Program-made: the position numbers and the translations under genes
Notes under the pieces: generated by a model
The model's database searches: none
Told to the model about the DNA's origin: nothing
What the model saw: only the letters and a program-made list of their open reading frames with translations
In this document: positions 1 to 12,249 of the stretch, one piece after another
How positions within the stretch are numbered: the first letter of the stretch is position 1
How the letters are laid out: each line of letters opens with the position of its first letter
Origin: Gnetum montanum
Taxonomy: Eukaryota; Streptophyta; Gnetopsida; Gnetales; Gnetaceae
Length of the DNA: 64,000 nucleotides
Reading direction: 5' to 3'
Assembly (NCBI GenBank): GCA_015680685.1
Contig: MNCI01030164.1
Span: forward strand, 68,841 to 132,840

Positions 1-259
1 CAAAAAATTGCTCAACATCACACTATTAGAATTTACTCTCTATTGCTAAAGCTACAAAAAAAAACTTACAAGAGTCTACCTATGGATGGAATGAAAACTT
101 GTTCGCCCATGCATCGAATTGTCTTATTTAAAGGTAGGCACATGTGGAGAAATATTGGATATTTGACGTGAAAGCTTGTGTTTCATTATTAAGGATTCGA
201 TATCATGGATCTGATATCAAATGCTCAATATCATAGCTATTAAATATTGTGATTTATCA
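1..259 (-). repeat. 3' LTR of element B (cut by window start)
   Basis: Bases 1-259 match 10185-10440 in the same order and orientation, with many substitutions, so they are the two LTRs of one element. In minus orientation this copy begins TGATAAATCAC at 259. It is preceded on the minus strand by a purine-rich GTGTGGGTA, which would be the polypurine tract. The rest of the LTR lies left of the window. Confidence 0.72.
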
Positions 260-589
260 TACCCACACAACTAACTAAAAAATAATCCTCAAGTTAAAAC
301 AAAATGAAGATATAGTTCCTTAAAAAATTGAGAGGTAGATTTACATGAAACTAAATATTATATACATGACCCTCAAATTCCATAGTGGTGTTTTACAAAA
401 AATTTACATATGACATGACATGATAATTTTGACAAAAAATAAAATTTGGTGAAGCTTGATGTAGTCTAGGTAGTTCCTAGTAGTGGTGGCTCCTCCATCA
501 GTTACTTCACCTTGTTGTCAAGATTCTAGAACTTGTATCAATTCAAGAGCATGTGAAGCTTTTTCTCCTCCATTTATGGGTCATGTACT

Positions 590-1440
590 ATCCATGCTTA
601 TTGTGCAATGTGTGATGGAATGGGTACATCCCATGGGCACCGCAGCTACAAAAACATTTGATTAGCCTTAACATACTAGGCTGCAAACTACCTTGTCTCC
701 TTTCAAATGCTCTAGCCTTCTCATGTAATTCAAGATAATTAGACAACCTTCTAGCTAGGTTCTCTACCATGCCTTTTGGCCCTTGGTAGCTAGTCTTGAC
801 TACTTCTAATTCATAGTTTGCAACCTAAAGTTTATGTAAAGCATCTTTATGATCTACACACTCTATCTAGTATAATGCATACACGGCTACTACTTGTTTT
901 TCTAGCTTGTTTCTAGGCCTACCTATTATTAGCATGGAAAAATTAGCTTAACAAAGGTTAGCTAACCCCATGTACTCTTTCAAGTCCTCAACCTATAGGT
1001 TTTTGTTTCTCACTTCTACTTGATTATCATGGGCATAGCTATCCAAGATGGACTGCTAGTGAAGANATATTTTTTTGTTTTTCTACAATTGTTAACCTCA
1101 TATTGTCAATAGTAAGTTGTTTATTCTCTTCTTGGACTATGATGAGTGCCTTACCATGTGCATACATTTGTGCTTTTGCTATGGAGGCATTTCACACTGC
1201 TTTCCTTTTCCATTGTCATTTTTTTATTCTACTAAATTAGGTAGTTCATCTAATCTATCCTAAACTATTCTATCTAGTTAGGTGTGATTAATTATCTGGG
1301 ATATCAACTCTTAAGTATAAGCTCTTCTTGGATTCTATGGATTTCTACTTCTACATGCTCTATCCTACTCTCTACCATGACCAATTTTTCTTTGGTAGTG
1401 ATCAATTCTAACTACACTATAGTGACATCACTTGGGATAT
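590..1440 (-). pseudogene. Decayed coiled-coil ORF in the 3' part of element B
   Basis: The minus strand reads as charged, heptad-like protein with a few stops and at least one frameshift. Visible segments are LVMVESRIEHVEVEIHRIQE (near 1390-1330), IVQEENKQLTIDNMRLTIVE (near 1140-1080) and MVENLARRLSNYLELHEKAR (770-711). The stops are mostly TAG. I recognise no family. The ORF lies in the sense orientation of element B, after the gag-protease region and before the 3' LTR. A comparable coiled-coil frame lies at the same relative place in element E (20990-21480). Its role is unknown; coiled-coil accessory proteins in retroelements are often assembly proteins, but that is only a guess here. Confidence 0.5.
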
Positions 1441-2109
1441 TAAAAACTCTTATCATTACATGCCAAATTGTAGTAGTCAATCAAGCACATCTTCATGGTC
1501 AGCAAGAGTCATCAGGTTCTAGCTAACATCTGAGCATCTCTTGCTCTAGTTAGATTTATCGGTGGCACAATAGGTACATTGAAAGATCTTTGATATAGTC
1601 AATGATCACCTCTATTACTCTTGCTACATCCTAGTGCTACATTATTAGGACTGCAGCTCCTTCTCCAATCTCTAGCATCACTTGAAATGATGTAGTGTTC
1701 TAAGAGATCTATTGTAACAATTGGGACTCTCCTCTTGACTATAGTGAAATTTGTCCATGCTAGGATCTATTCAAACTATGGGTTGTATGGCACTATCAAT
1801 AACTCTATAAAGGTTGGTCTCCTCCCTTATTCCCTAGCTAATGGTTTCTGTAATCTATCACAAATGACTCATTGATGACCTATAATCTTGTAGCGGTGCT
1901 AGTAGAACTTGTTGTTACTGCTATTGTTGTTGCTCCTATTGTTGATCTTACTCTTATTCTTGTTTCTCTTCATCCTAATCATTCCTTGATGGTGTTGATT
2001 TGAGAAATTCAGCATATGAAGCATTCTAGGCTTTCCTAAGAATCACATTGATGTATCCTAGGATTCTGGCTCACTTGCATAGCTTCTTGATAAGGCAAGA
2101 AAATGGAAG

Positions 2110-2775
2110 TGTTTACTTTCCTGCCTTCCTTTCTTCAAATTTCCTCTAAATATTTATAAATTAGAGTTGTATGATATTGGTATTGTATTTTCCCATTAGT
2201 ATTTCACTTCCCCTAGCCATATAGGTGAAAAACCTATTCAGTCCTTTGGTTGGGAACAAGTAATAGGTGCCAATTTTGAAATAGATTCACTCATCTAGAG
2301 TTAGCTCACTATATCCCTTATCTTCCTTTCCATCTATTTGTTTTAGACATAATTTCTTTGTTTTAACATTTGATCTTATGGACAGATGTTTTATTTTCAC
2401 CCCTTCATTTGAGATGTTCAAAGCTTCTGCTCTCATCTTAACTAAGTATGAGATAGAGACTCCTCCAATGTTGATTGTGGTACCCTCTTCCTTATTATGC
2501 TAGAATTAATATGTTTCCCCAAGGTACCATTTTCAACTATCAGATTGGATAGGCCACGATGATGACACTTTAAGTTGTGTGTTTACTACTTCTAGTGTAA
2601 ATTTCATAAATGGGCCAAAGTTCATCTCCACAATAACCATGGTCAAGATGGAATTCTCTTGTATAGCTTCGAGGTAGTCTTATGACAACGTGAGGCATTG
2701 TCCTTGCACTTATGGTTCCTGTACCTCTCCTTGGATCAATTATTCTATAGTAGAAATTTCTTGATGAATACTAAA
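2110..2775 (-). pseudogene. Unrecognised decayed ORF upstream of the coiled-coil ORF in element B
   Basis: One minus-strand frame stays protein-like for about 220 codons with a handful of stops. Segments include TMVIVEMNFGPFMKFTLEVV (about 2640-2580), GGVSISYLVKMRAEALNIS (about 2475-2420) and IYFKIGTYYLFPTKGLNRFF (about 2290-2230). I do not recognise the fold or family, and it does not resemble gag, protease, RT or integrase. Being in sense with element B and immediately 5' of the coiled-coil stretch, both may belong to one additional ORF of about 700-800 codons. Confidence 0.45.
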
Positions 2776-3261
2776 TGATTGGGCTTCTCACTATTCATGT
2801 TCTAGTTCTTTTCCTCCTATTTTCCCTCTACCTTTGCCTCTTGTTCATTTTCTTATGCCTTGTGAGGGTCCTCCTTATGCTCCTTTCTTTAGGGCCATCT
2901 GCAATCATCAATGATTTAGAATTACTTTGGTATTCTCATATATTCTTAACAATTCTATACCTTACTCATACCCTTAGTTATGTTCAGTTCTTAGTTTATT
3001 TTGATTATAGAGTTAGAAAAGTTTCAAAAATTTTCTTCATAAGTGTTGATTTTCTTATAATCCTTTACAATTGTCTTATTTTTTCATATTTGTAGCTTGT
3101 AAAGATGGTTATGATTTCTTAAGAGCATTATTTAAGTGTTCTGAACTTAATAAAATTTATTTTTCATCAAATATTTCAAGTTTTCTTTCATATTTAACCT
3201 TAAAATACCTTCCAAACATTAGTAATTTTTGAAAAAAAATGGTTCATATTTTCCTCACTAG

Positions 3262-3283
3262 CACCCCCCCTACCCCCATGACC
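3262..3283 (-). promoter_or_regulatory. Internal polypurine-tract-like site in element B
   Basis: On the minus strand this reads GTCATGGGGGTAGGGGGGG. It shares GTCATGGGGG with the 3' PPT of element A (40682-40692) and with a second internal site in B (6035-6045). It lies about 0.5 kb upstream of the extra ORF. The function is inferred from sequence likeness only. Confidence 0.4.
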
Positions 3284-3309
3284 AAGATGAGCACTCTAGG
3301 ATTAGATAG

Positions 3310-4284
3310 TAATGAAGCATCAGTTGGTTGTGTTAACATAGCCATGTCAAAGTAGATGCCTTGACATAGATGCCCTGATGCATGTCATCACATCTATTTG
3401 AGTAAAAATTTGATTTTTATCAACTTTGATATTGAAGCCCTAATATTAGATACCCAATATTAGGGCCCAAGAAGTGATGTCAAATATCTGATGTCATAGG
3501 ATGTATGGTGGCCTATAAATATAACACTTGGGCACACAGTTTGGGCATAATTTTTTAATCATATTAGTAAATAGAGTAGCTAAACTCTTGCAGTTTTATT
3601 CCATAGTCTTAGAGAATAGTTAATGAGTGCCCATGGTCTAGATTTGAGTTACTTGTACAACATCTTATTTGAGTGGCAATGTACCTAGACACATTTCATG
3701 AATGACAATAAGATCAAGATTGATTCTTATTCATTGTAGCACTTTAACTTAGATTAAATTCACTTTTAATGCAATTTATATTTCATGTGCTTAGTTAATA
3801 TTTACATTTCCATGCACATTAATAAATTGGTAGAATGAGTATGACTAGTTTTGAGCATAAACACATATTCTCTTGCTAATCCTAGTAGCATTATTGCTTG
3901 GTTTTCCCAGTAGCGTAATGCTTGGTAATTTTAGTAGTGGATACATGGGTTCAAGACATGTACAATAAGCTAGGAATGGACACTCATCACTCGTAGGTTA
4001 GTTTAGACATTAATTTTTATTGTTAATTAGTTTAAATATTTGATTTCTTTATTATCGGTAGGAGTAACATAAGGCCAAAACAACATCAAGAATCATATGC
4101 CTTACTTTGGACTAAACCATACTTCACAAAGCTACCACTAGTCCAAGTGGGAAGACAACAAACTATGATCAAGACATAATGATCTAGATGCCACAACTAG
4201 TCCCATCCATGGAATTCAACTGGATTATGCATGAACGCCTATGATTCATATGGTTGGGCATAAGCGGTACCTTGCTACTCATCA
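3310..4284 (+). repeat. Solo LTR of the A/B family inserted in element B
   Basis: About 975 bp align from end to end with the LTRs of element A (34738-35672 and 40695-41695), including the TATAAATA core near 3516 and a closing CTCATCA. The edges read TAATGAAGCATCA at the left, a TG-to-TA change of the family start, and ATCA at the right. Flanks GATAG (3305-3309) and TATAG (4285-4289) match at 4 of 5 bases, as expected for an old target-site duplication. No internal region accompanies it, so it is a solo LTR left by LTR-LTR recombination. Confidence 0.75.
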
Positions 4285-4289
4285 TATAG

Positions 4290-6018
4290 GTTTGAAAATC
4301 ACAACAATTGAAGTGATAACATGCAAGATAGGGCTTGGGAAAGCTAGGGATGTCAAAGCTTAGATTAGAGAAGAAAATGAAAAAACTCTCTTGATTACAA
4401 ATGTTAGACATGAAAATTTATTTTTAACTCCTCACATATTTATACTTTTTGATATTAGGAATCTTACATCAAGGATTTGATATTAGGTTTGCTCCAATAT
4501 CTAGGAGGCTAAAAAATTTCCATTTCTTGTGAAGTTTTGAGGATAAAAATGATTCTTGTTGAATATCTGGAAGGTTTAGAACATATTTAGAGGATCTTGA
4601 ATGATAGATGATGCATGTATCTTTAAAAAATATGACATAGTAAGTATGTAAAGAAGAAATCATGGGCTATGAAAGTTCATAAGATGGAGAAGAAGGGTAA
4701 TGAATCCATATTGTCAAAATAGATAGTGTAAATGATATGGAAAGTTTGTATTGATGTGGGAAGGATTAAGATGATGTGGAATGGCTTGGCAGGTATAAAG
4801 TAAAATAGTTACATAAGTGTGTCCTCCCCAAAGTAGGCTCCATCCCTTAATGTCCTTGTATAACCATGCCTAGAAGTGTCCTTAGGCACTTAAGGAGTTG
4901 AATGTAACACATTCCTATTTAGCAAAACACACATGTTGGTACCATCAAATTGGGAAAATTACACTATATTATACAAAATCACAAGTTATGACTATTCTTA
5001 CAATGAGATGAGATGGACTTAGAAGGGACTGTAGAAATTAGGACGTAAGGTATCTTACCATAGGCATAATGAATTCTTATGTTTTATTGGTGGTTAAAGT
5101 AATCACTATTCTTTCTATCTAAGATTTAAACCAAGTCCAAACCACATTCCAGTGAGAACACATCGTTTCATCTCTTGAAATTACCACTAAAACACTATCA
5201 ATGTTGTAAGGAGGATTCTCACTTGGTGTATTGTCCAAGGTTGGAGTCAATTTATGTAATGTTATTTTATTATTATTATTTTATATTTCTAAAAATCCTC
5301 CTACCTTCAGGCATGGGTAACATGTCTTTTTAGAGGGACCCCCAAAAATTTATTTTATGCCCTTTTATTTTTTTTCCTATGTTAGACTTTCAAGGCAAAA
5401 CTTATTTTACTCTTACTCCCATTTTTTGCTAGATCTACAAGAATATAATACAACCTTAGAAACATGATAGAACTCATAATAGTAATCTAAAAGAATTTAC
5501 AAATCCCCTTGATGTTATGCCCTTTACATTCCCACTTGGTTTGTTGCTTTTTGGTGCATGCATAATGATCACAGGTTTATTCTTAGTTGTATGATAGAAA
5601 AGAATATCACTATACCCATGGTAAGAATCTCTTATTAATGGAATGGATGGTTGGATGGTGTGGGATCATAGTTTGAATAATCATTCCCTTATGACTTGAT
5701 AACATGGAGAAATCTTCACCTTATTAGACTACATCTTGCCCTTATCCATAATGTGTCTTATTAAGAATCAAAGATTATGTACAAAGGAAATAAAAGAAAA
5801 GTATGAAAAAGATGGTGTGAAAAAAGTGTAAAGAATAAAAAATATCAAAGAATGAAAAATGTTAAATGATTAAAAAATGTTAAAGAATATCAAAAATTTA
5901 AGAAATGAAAAATCTAAAAGAATAAAAAGATGTTAAAGAATGTGAAAGATATAAAAGAATAGGAAAAGTAAAAATATTTGTAAAACAAAAAATGAAAAAC
6001 CACTTATTAATTCTAAAA
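4290..6018 (-). other. Non-coding 3' region of element B, with AAAGAAT-type cryptic repeats
   Basis: No protein-like frame is visible. The stretch 5504-5541 is the reverse complement of 38955-38995 in element A, and 5307-5335 matches 39220-39260 inverted. The region therefore belongs to the retrotransposon 3' untranslated sequence. Bases 5770-5985 consist of imperfect short repeats built on AAAGAATA/AAATGTTA. Confidence 0.55.
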
Positions 6019-9000
6019 TCAACATATAGTGTCTCCCCCATGACTAAACTCATGGGCAAGTATTCCAAAAATGCTCCCTAGGTCTCTTAGATCATACACT
6101 TGAAGTGGTTCATCTACCATCTTTATTGATTTAACTTTTCTATTATTATCCTGTGTGATCTTGATGGTAGTTGGGTTTTGATTATTTAAATCCTTATTTT
6201 CGTTCATTTTTGGTGTATGATTATGAGCTAGTATTTCCATTTTTAGGTTTTCAATAGAAGTCATTTTCTTAGAATGGGAATTAATAAATGGATTGTTTCA
6301 TGCATATCTCAAGTGGTTGAAGGTTCTCAGTTGTTGGCCATAGGGTGTCTTTTGATTAGGTGGCCCTTGAAATTTCTCTTGCATACACTTGTTTCTCATT
6401 GTTGTTGTGGACTGGTATGGTAACTGTGTTGACATTTTGAATGATCAATCCACAAGTACACCCGTTTGTTTCAGTAATAATGCATGGGATTTGATGTGTG
6501 TATGGCTTCATGCTTATCTTCCTTAGAGATATCAATAGATAGATCTCTCATACTTAGCTTAGCATCAATTTTGCTAAGCCATGATCTCCTGATGATAATT
6601 GCAAATTACCTATTTTCATTTTTCACATCGATTACAAGAAAATCTACCAAACAAGACAACCCATTGATAGTGGTCATCATGTTCTTAATCTGTCCAAGCG
6701 AATGGCAACAAATTGATCTGCAAGCACCAACCTAATATTACACTCCTTTAATGGTGCAAGGTTCCATGGTTGATATGTTTCATGAGAGATCAAATTCATC
6801 CCAGAACTTGAGTCTAGTAGAGCTTTCCATGATATATTTCAAGCAACTCATAAATAGATTAAAGGAACTCCTACATCAATTCTTTTCTTAGAGAGTGGCC
6901 TTGTCTTAATCTAGTCTATGACTATTTCTATAAGCATGACACTCTACATGTTTTTGTTGAACAAAGTTGGAATTTTGTTGTTAGTAGGTGGATCTAATGT
7001 AGGAAAAGTTGGTCTTGATGAAGTTTTGACTCTACCAACCTTCTCTGGACTTGTCCTATAGAAAGGACATTTCTTTGGCCAATCCTTAGTATTGTTGGTA
7101 AGATCCTTCACTTGTATGTTCACTACCATTGTAGCTCTCCTCTGTTGTGGTTGTGATGGTAATTCCCCTTGCATAATGGATTGTGGCCCATGGTTCATCT
7201 ACTAGCAAATGTGCATAAGGAGTATGATCCATCCTTGTATTCTGGTGGATAAGAAAGAGAAGAAGCTTGAAAAAATGTGTGTCCTAGAGATATTGGACAC
7301 TAAACATAAAATCCATAAGGCTCTAGTTGCCTACATGGATATTGTTTCCTTGGTGGTGACATTGCCCATTTCTACAATTACTACCACTACTACTAATATT
7401 GCTCTTATGGTTGAGAGTAGGCTCCACTTGGATAATATATCAACTAGAAACTTTGTTTGATATTACCTTGAGGATAAAGTACTCTTTTGGGCATCTATTT
7501 TTTGACAAAGCTTCAATTGAGTGCATATACCCTAGATTCTTGCAAGCGGGCCATAACAAGACAACATCCCTTAGGATGTTCATACTGGCATACATTGCAT
7601 CCTTCCCCTTCCTCTAAATGAGAGTTAGTATACCCTTCAATGATAGAAAATTTTCCTTTGTGCTTATAACTTTCTCATCCATTAGCTCTTTTCTTCTTCC
7701 TTTTCTTTTCCTTGTTAAGTTCCTATTCAACTTTTTCTTCCAAAATCTTTAGCGTTGTAGCAAAATTTTCATCCACTAAATTCTAGAGTTTCTCTACCTT
7801 AGCTGCTATATCATTGACTAATCTTTGAATAGGTAAATTTTTTTTCTAGATAATGTCTTCCAAGGTTTCATTCTCCTTCTTGTCACATAGCCACACATAT
7901 TTGTTTCTAATTTATGGATCTCTATCATATTCTTTAGCTGACTCTCTCTTCTTAAGTTCTTCTTCCTCCTTTACAAATTTTTTAATTAATCTCTAGATGT
8001 GATGGGAAGTTACTTTTGATAATCTTCCTTGGGCATAAACCTAAAGATTTTCTTTGATTTTACTTTGCAATCCATCTACAATGTGCCTGAGTTGTTCCCT
8101 TGGTGTCAATCCATGGCTTGGGCATCTATGCAACAATGAATCCTATATGTTCATTATTACATCAAGGGTCTCATGAGTCCCTTACATTCATCCCTAAATC
8201 TACTTTCTTAGTTGAACACCTATGAATAAGTTTGATATTTATTCGTTAAGAGTTCTAGCATGGTACTTCAACCTCTAATTGATTAAAGTTCTAGTGACCT
8301 GACTAGCTCTCTTCCTGATTTTAAAGTATTTTAGAAAATAAGTTTAACTTTTGCAAATCACTTTCAATATTTCTTAGGGCACACACATCATGGAAAGCTT
8401 GAGGGTAATATTGTGGATCAATATTATAGCCTTCAAATCTTGGCATGTTGTTCATGTTGAGCCATTTAATTTGGCTATCCCTCACATGCCTAGTTGGGAT
8501 GTGAATAGCTTCTTAGATGTTCATCATGGTATGAATTACTATCAAGGGTTCATTTTCTTGATTAGGTTCATGTGCTTTGTTGTACTAGTGCTCCCTAATG
8601 TGCTCATTCCCTTCATAATTTCTACAATCCCTATGTCTACATTACTCATACTCTTCATCTTCTAAATCAGAATGTCCTCAGTAGTGGTCATGAGTTCTCC
8701 TCTCTTTCTTATCATAGTCCTTGTACTTTTTCCTCCTTCTATCAATTTCTTCTAATGATTGTAAGAATGTGAGTAAGGAAGTAGGAGAATGGTTCTAGCT
8801 TGTCCTCCTATGATGACTCTGATCTTCTTCTCTATAGAATCCAGTAGAAACTCTTGGCCTTAAGTCCTGCCTATGTCTTGAGTCTTTGGCCTCTTACCTA
8901 ATTCAAAGTGTGATTTATTCTTGATATGTTCATCTAATCGAATGATAGGCATCTGTGACAAAAACTCATGATTGTGGTGGAGTTGTTCAACAATGAATGC

Positions 9001-9075
9001 ACCTCTATCAAGTTCCTCCAAGATAATAGTAAAATTATCTATCTTTCCTTTGTCTTGTTCATGTCTTGCCTCCAT
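6019..9075 (-). pseudogene. Decayed gag-protease polyprotein of element B
   Basis: Gag starts no later than 8455 (MNNMPRFEGYNIDPQ). It aligns with the gag of element A at 36392 (MNNIPKFVGGYDFDPQ), including the shared AFHDVCALRNI/VFHDACALQNI block. The aspartic protease lies at about 6840-6460, with ALLDSSSGMNLIS around the active site (the usual D-S/T-G reads D-S-S) and a later SWLSKIDAKL block like the conserved LGRPWL region. The C-terminus ends VYDLRDLGSIFG...SHGGD at 6019-6100; the same SHGGD ending closes the element A frame. Several stops and frameshifts make it non-functional. No RT follows. Confidence 0.72.
6035..6045 (-). promoter_or_regulatory. PPT-like AGTCATGGGGG at the end of the element B gag-protease frame
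   Basis: The minus strand reads AGTCATGGGGGAGAC here and also encodes the terminal SHGGD residues. The same 11-mer with the same coding overlap occurs in element A at 38517-38527. It recurs as the true 3' PPT of A at 40682. Confidence 0.45.
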
Positions 9076-9536
9076 GGCATGGTCCTTCCTTAACTACTCA
9101 TCAATAGTTCCATATGGTTAGTTCATGTATTTGGTTTCATGATACCTTCCAATTACTTCAATTAGTTTCATTCATTTTAGAGCAGTTTGGAGCTTAAGGG
9201 ATGTTGAACATTTTGGTGATAGAATAATGTTTCCTTTGAGATTCCTTCACCTTAATTGATCATCCTAACACAAGATGAATGTAAAATCAAAATATTAAGG
9301 ATCACAATAAGCATATGAGATCCTTGTTTGCATTGACATACTCCAATTGTCTTCTTCTTTGATTCTATCACTGCTTCTCCATAGTCCCTTGGTCGGTGAT
9401 GTTGTAATTTTTTTAAGCCATATTATATTTTTAGACATTTATGTTAAGTATACTTTTCTTAGAATTATAAAGTTTAACTTTGTGCTTCAAGTACAACAAA
9501 ATTTATAAAATTAATTACTAAGCATACATCGACTTG

Positions 9537-9555
9537 TTCCCAACAACAGTGCTAA
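9537..9555 (-). promoter_or_regulatory. Primer-binding site of element B
   Basis: Directly inside the 5' LTR the minus strand reads TTAGCACTGTTGTTGGGAA. The PBS of element A reads TTGGCACCGTTGTTGGGGA, and plant gypsy elements of the Tat/Athila type commonly carry TGGCGCCGTTGCCGGGGA. The position and likeness support the call. Confidence 0.65.
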
Positions 9556-10440
9556 TGATGAGCATTAAAGTAATCCAACACCCAACCATATAAGATACTA
9601 GTATTTACATGTAGCCTAATCATAATGGTGGATAGGGCAATGTGAATATGCTAGTAATTGGTTAAAGTTTGGAATATTTATCTTCTCACTTGGAGCTAGT
9701 ATAATCTATGCATATGGTTTAGTTCTCAATAAGGTGTATGATATATTGATGTTCATGGGCCATAACTCCTAGTTATGATGGAAAAGTGTGAAAATGATTC
9801 TAAGTCTAAAGAAAATGATAAAATAATCTACTCCAACCAAGAGTGATGATCATCCAAACCTAGCTTTTTGTACACACCTTGGATTCATGTAATCATTACT
9901 AGGATTACCAAGTAAGTTCACTACTAAGAGAATCAAGTGAAACCACTACTAAGTTACCAAACAATCACACATAACACTCAAAACCAGTCATACTCATTCT
10001 ACTTTACTATGAACAAGGAAATTAAAATACATAGAAATGTAACTAATTAAACTAGGAAAATAGTAATAATTATGCTAAGTAAAATAGTAAAGCTAATTAG
10101 ATGTTGTAATGATGGAAAGCAATCTCAATCTTTAATCTCATCATGAACTATGCCCAAGTACACTTCATTTAGAAATAGACTCCAAAAAACTATTCAACAT
10201 CATACTATGGGAATTCATTCTCTATCACTAAAGCTATGAAAACAAACTAAAAGAGTCTACCTAAGGATGGAATGAAAATTTATTCAACCATGCACCTAAG
10301 TGTCTTATTTATAGATAGGCATGTGTGAAGTGATATCAGATATCTAGCATCGAAGCATGTGCCCCTATATCAAGGATCCATTATTGTAGCTCTAATATCA
10401 AATGCCCAATATCATAGCCATTGAAAATTTTTATTTACTA
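9556..10440 (-). repeat. 5' LTR of element B
   Basis: About 885 bp matching the left LTR (1-259) in its U3 half and the A-family LTRs (inverted) in its R/U5 half, for example the block near 9870-9990 against 41270-41390. The edge next to the PBS reads TCATCA on the minus strand. The outer edge has lost the TG (TA-type change). A TATA-like TATAAATAAG on the minus strand near 10314 sits at the expected promoter position. Confidence 0.68.
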
Positions 10441-10969
10441 ATAAAAAATCTAATAAATTAAAATTCACATCCAAGATATCTAGAAGACCTTGAATAACAA
10501 TTTTATTACACTAGAACCGAAAAATTGCATTGCATATGTTCTAGAAAAAATGATCAAATTTGATCAAGCAAAAATAGGACATGAACATTGTGTAGAGGTA
10601 TGGGAAAAAATTTAAATCTCTACCGCAAGATGCTCAAAAATCCATGTTTCATTCCTAACAGGATCAAATAGCGTAAACCTTCAATTCAATACATTTGAAA
10701 TGCAAAATTTCAACCTAGACAAGCCTAGAGGTGGGATAACGTTTTCACAAATTTGTTAAAAATAAGGAAAAATGGTACTTGGTAGTCCTTAATGAAGATC
10801 TTTCACTTACAGATATATCCAAAAGCCTAGATATGATTCAAACTACCTCCTCCACCTTATCTAATACTAGGTTCTAACTTGTTAATCTAATCTTCTTCAC
10901 CATGATTAGAAGGTTCTACGTTGACTACTATAGAAAGAAGCCCAACTCTCTAACTATACACTATAATCA
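10441..10969. other. No gene seen
   Basis: AT-rich sequence between the edge of element B and the first sequence that aligns with the element C LTR. I see no protein-like frame or clear repeat edge. Confidence 0.4.
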
Positions 10970-12240
10970 TGTTGTGCATAGGGATTGGTAAATGCCAAAA
11001 TTACTATGAAATTTTGGGTATTTGAATTTTAACCATAAACTTCAATTCTTATACACTACCTTTGGAAAATTAGATGAGAAATTAACCTTACATGCTTGGT
11101 TTTAGTGTTAAAAATCATTTTTAAATGCTAAAATATTGCCCATAAAACCCTCTACAAACTAAGAAAAATCTTCCACACACTATAATTTGGAATAACCTAA
11201 GAAATTATCTTCACACACTAGATTCTTGGAAAAATCTCCACTTTTCTATCTCTAATGTTGTCATATGATCACATTTTAATGGATGTGGGGCCCTATAAGA
11301 CTTTGGCAAAAATGCCTAAAAACTTCATATGCTAGGAAATCAAGCCCCACATGTTGTGGTAGCATGTGTAGTAGTCTTTGGAATCTACAACAATAATCAT
11401 GATACCTAAAATTACTTACACGATGCATGGAGGGTCCTACTAGTTGTTGAAAAAATTAGAAAAAGTCTAACATGCTTAAAAGCCATCCAAAACAACTCAT
11501 ACACTAGAATTTTAAATCCCACACATTGGGGATTCAAGCAAGAGTGCCCATGCACTAGGGATGTCCATCCCACACACTATGACAACTTGTGAGATAACAT
11601 GTGAGGCTCCAAAAAAATTTTAACTTGATCAATACAAATCATACTTTGCTCAAGATGGTCAAACAAACTACATATCTTTCCTCATAGCTTAAACACTACC
11701 ACAGAAGCATAGAGAAGTCAAAAACCTAGTTAAAAGTTCCCACAAAATGCCAAGTTTCATCCCACACACTGGGAATCAAGTCCCACACATTATGGTAACA
11801 TGTGCAATAGTGTGTAAGGCTTACACCAAGATTCACAATCCCTAGAATTACTCATACACTACCTAGTTGGTTCCAAAAGACCTAGAATAGATTACTGAGA
11901 GCCCAATGTGTGGTAGGTATGAAATCAACCACAAGCTATCAAAACTAGGTTTTGGCCTCATACAGTAGGGACACTTGTCCCATAAGCTATGGTAGTGTGT
12001 GCAACAATGTGTGGGATACTGGAAAGTCATAACCTTAACCAAACGTGTCCATACACTACACCATATGATTGAACAAGCCTTGAACTAGTTCTACACAACC
12101 TAAATGTAGTCATACCATGTCAAAAAAGCCATGAACTTGGTGAAAATTCTTTGCACGTTGAGGATTTAGGCCCTACATGTTGTGGGTATGTCACACAATT
12201 CTCACATGCTTAGAAATTAGGCCCTACATACTAGAAAAAT
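10970..12240 (+). repeat. Probable 5' LTR of element C (edges uncertain)
   Basis: The stretch is related to 17852-18240. Both carry repeated phrases of the type CCACACATTATGGTAACATGTG with GTGTG-rich endings, and both precede or follow the C coding region as LTRs should. Several internal near-copies of this phrase (11340, 11560, 11765, 11965) make it a degenerate repeat array. I cannot place TG/CA ends or a PBS. Confidence 0.4.
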
Positions 12241-12249
12241 CATTTTAAT

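Larger units (their letters stand above)
1..10440 (-). mobile_element. Element B: gag-protease LTR retrotransposon without visible RT or integrase
   Basis: A minus-strand LTR element of more than 10.4 kb. In element order: 5' LTR (9556-10440), PBS (9537-9555), decayed gag and protease (9075 to 6019), a long 3' region, an extra ORF (2775-2110), a coiled-coil ORF (1440-590) and the 3' LTR (1-259). A solo LTR of related type sits at 3310-4284. I looked for reverse transcriptase (YxDD), RNase H and integrase (HHCC, DDE) in all minus frames and saw none. That fits a non-autonomous TR-GAG-type element, though deletion of pol cannot be excluded. The LTRs differ widely, so the insertion is old. Confidence 0.65.

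Noticed and set aside
1066-1066. Ambiguous base n (and another at 50790)
   Set aside because: Single assembly ambiguities with no biological meaning.
2775-3095. Hydrophobic 106-codon plus-strand ORF that looks like a membrane protein
   Set aside because: Its Leu/Phe/Ile richness comes from the complement of an A- and G-rich strand. The opposite strand belongs to element B.
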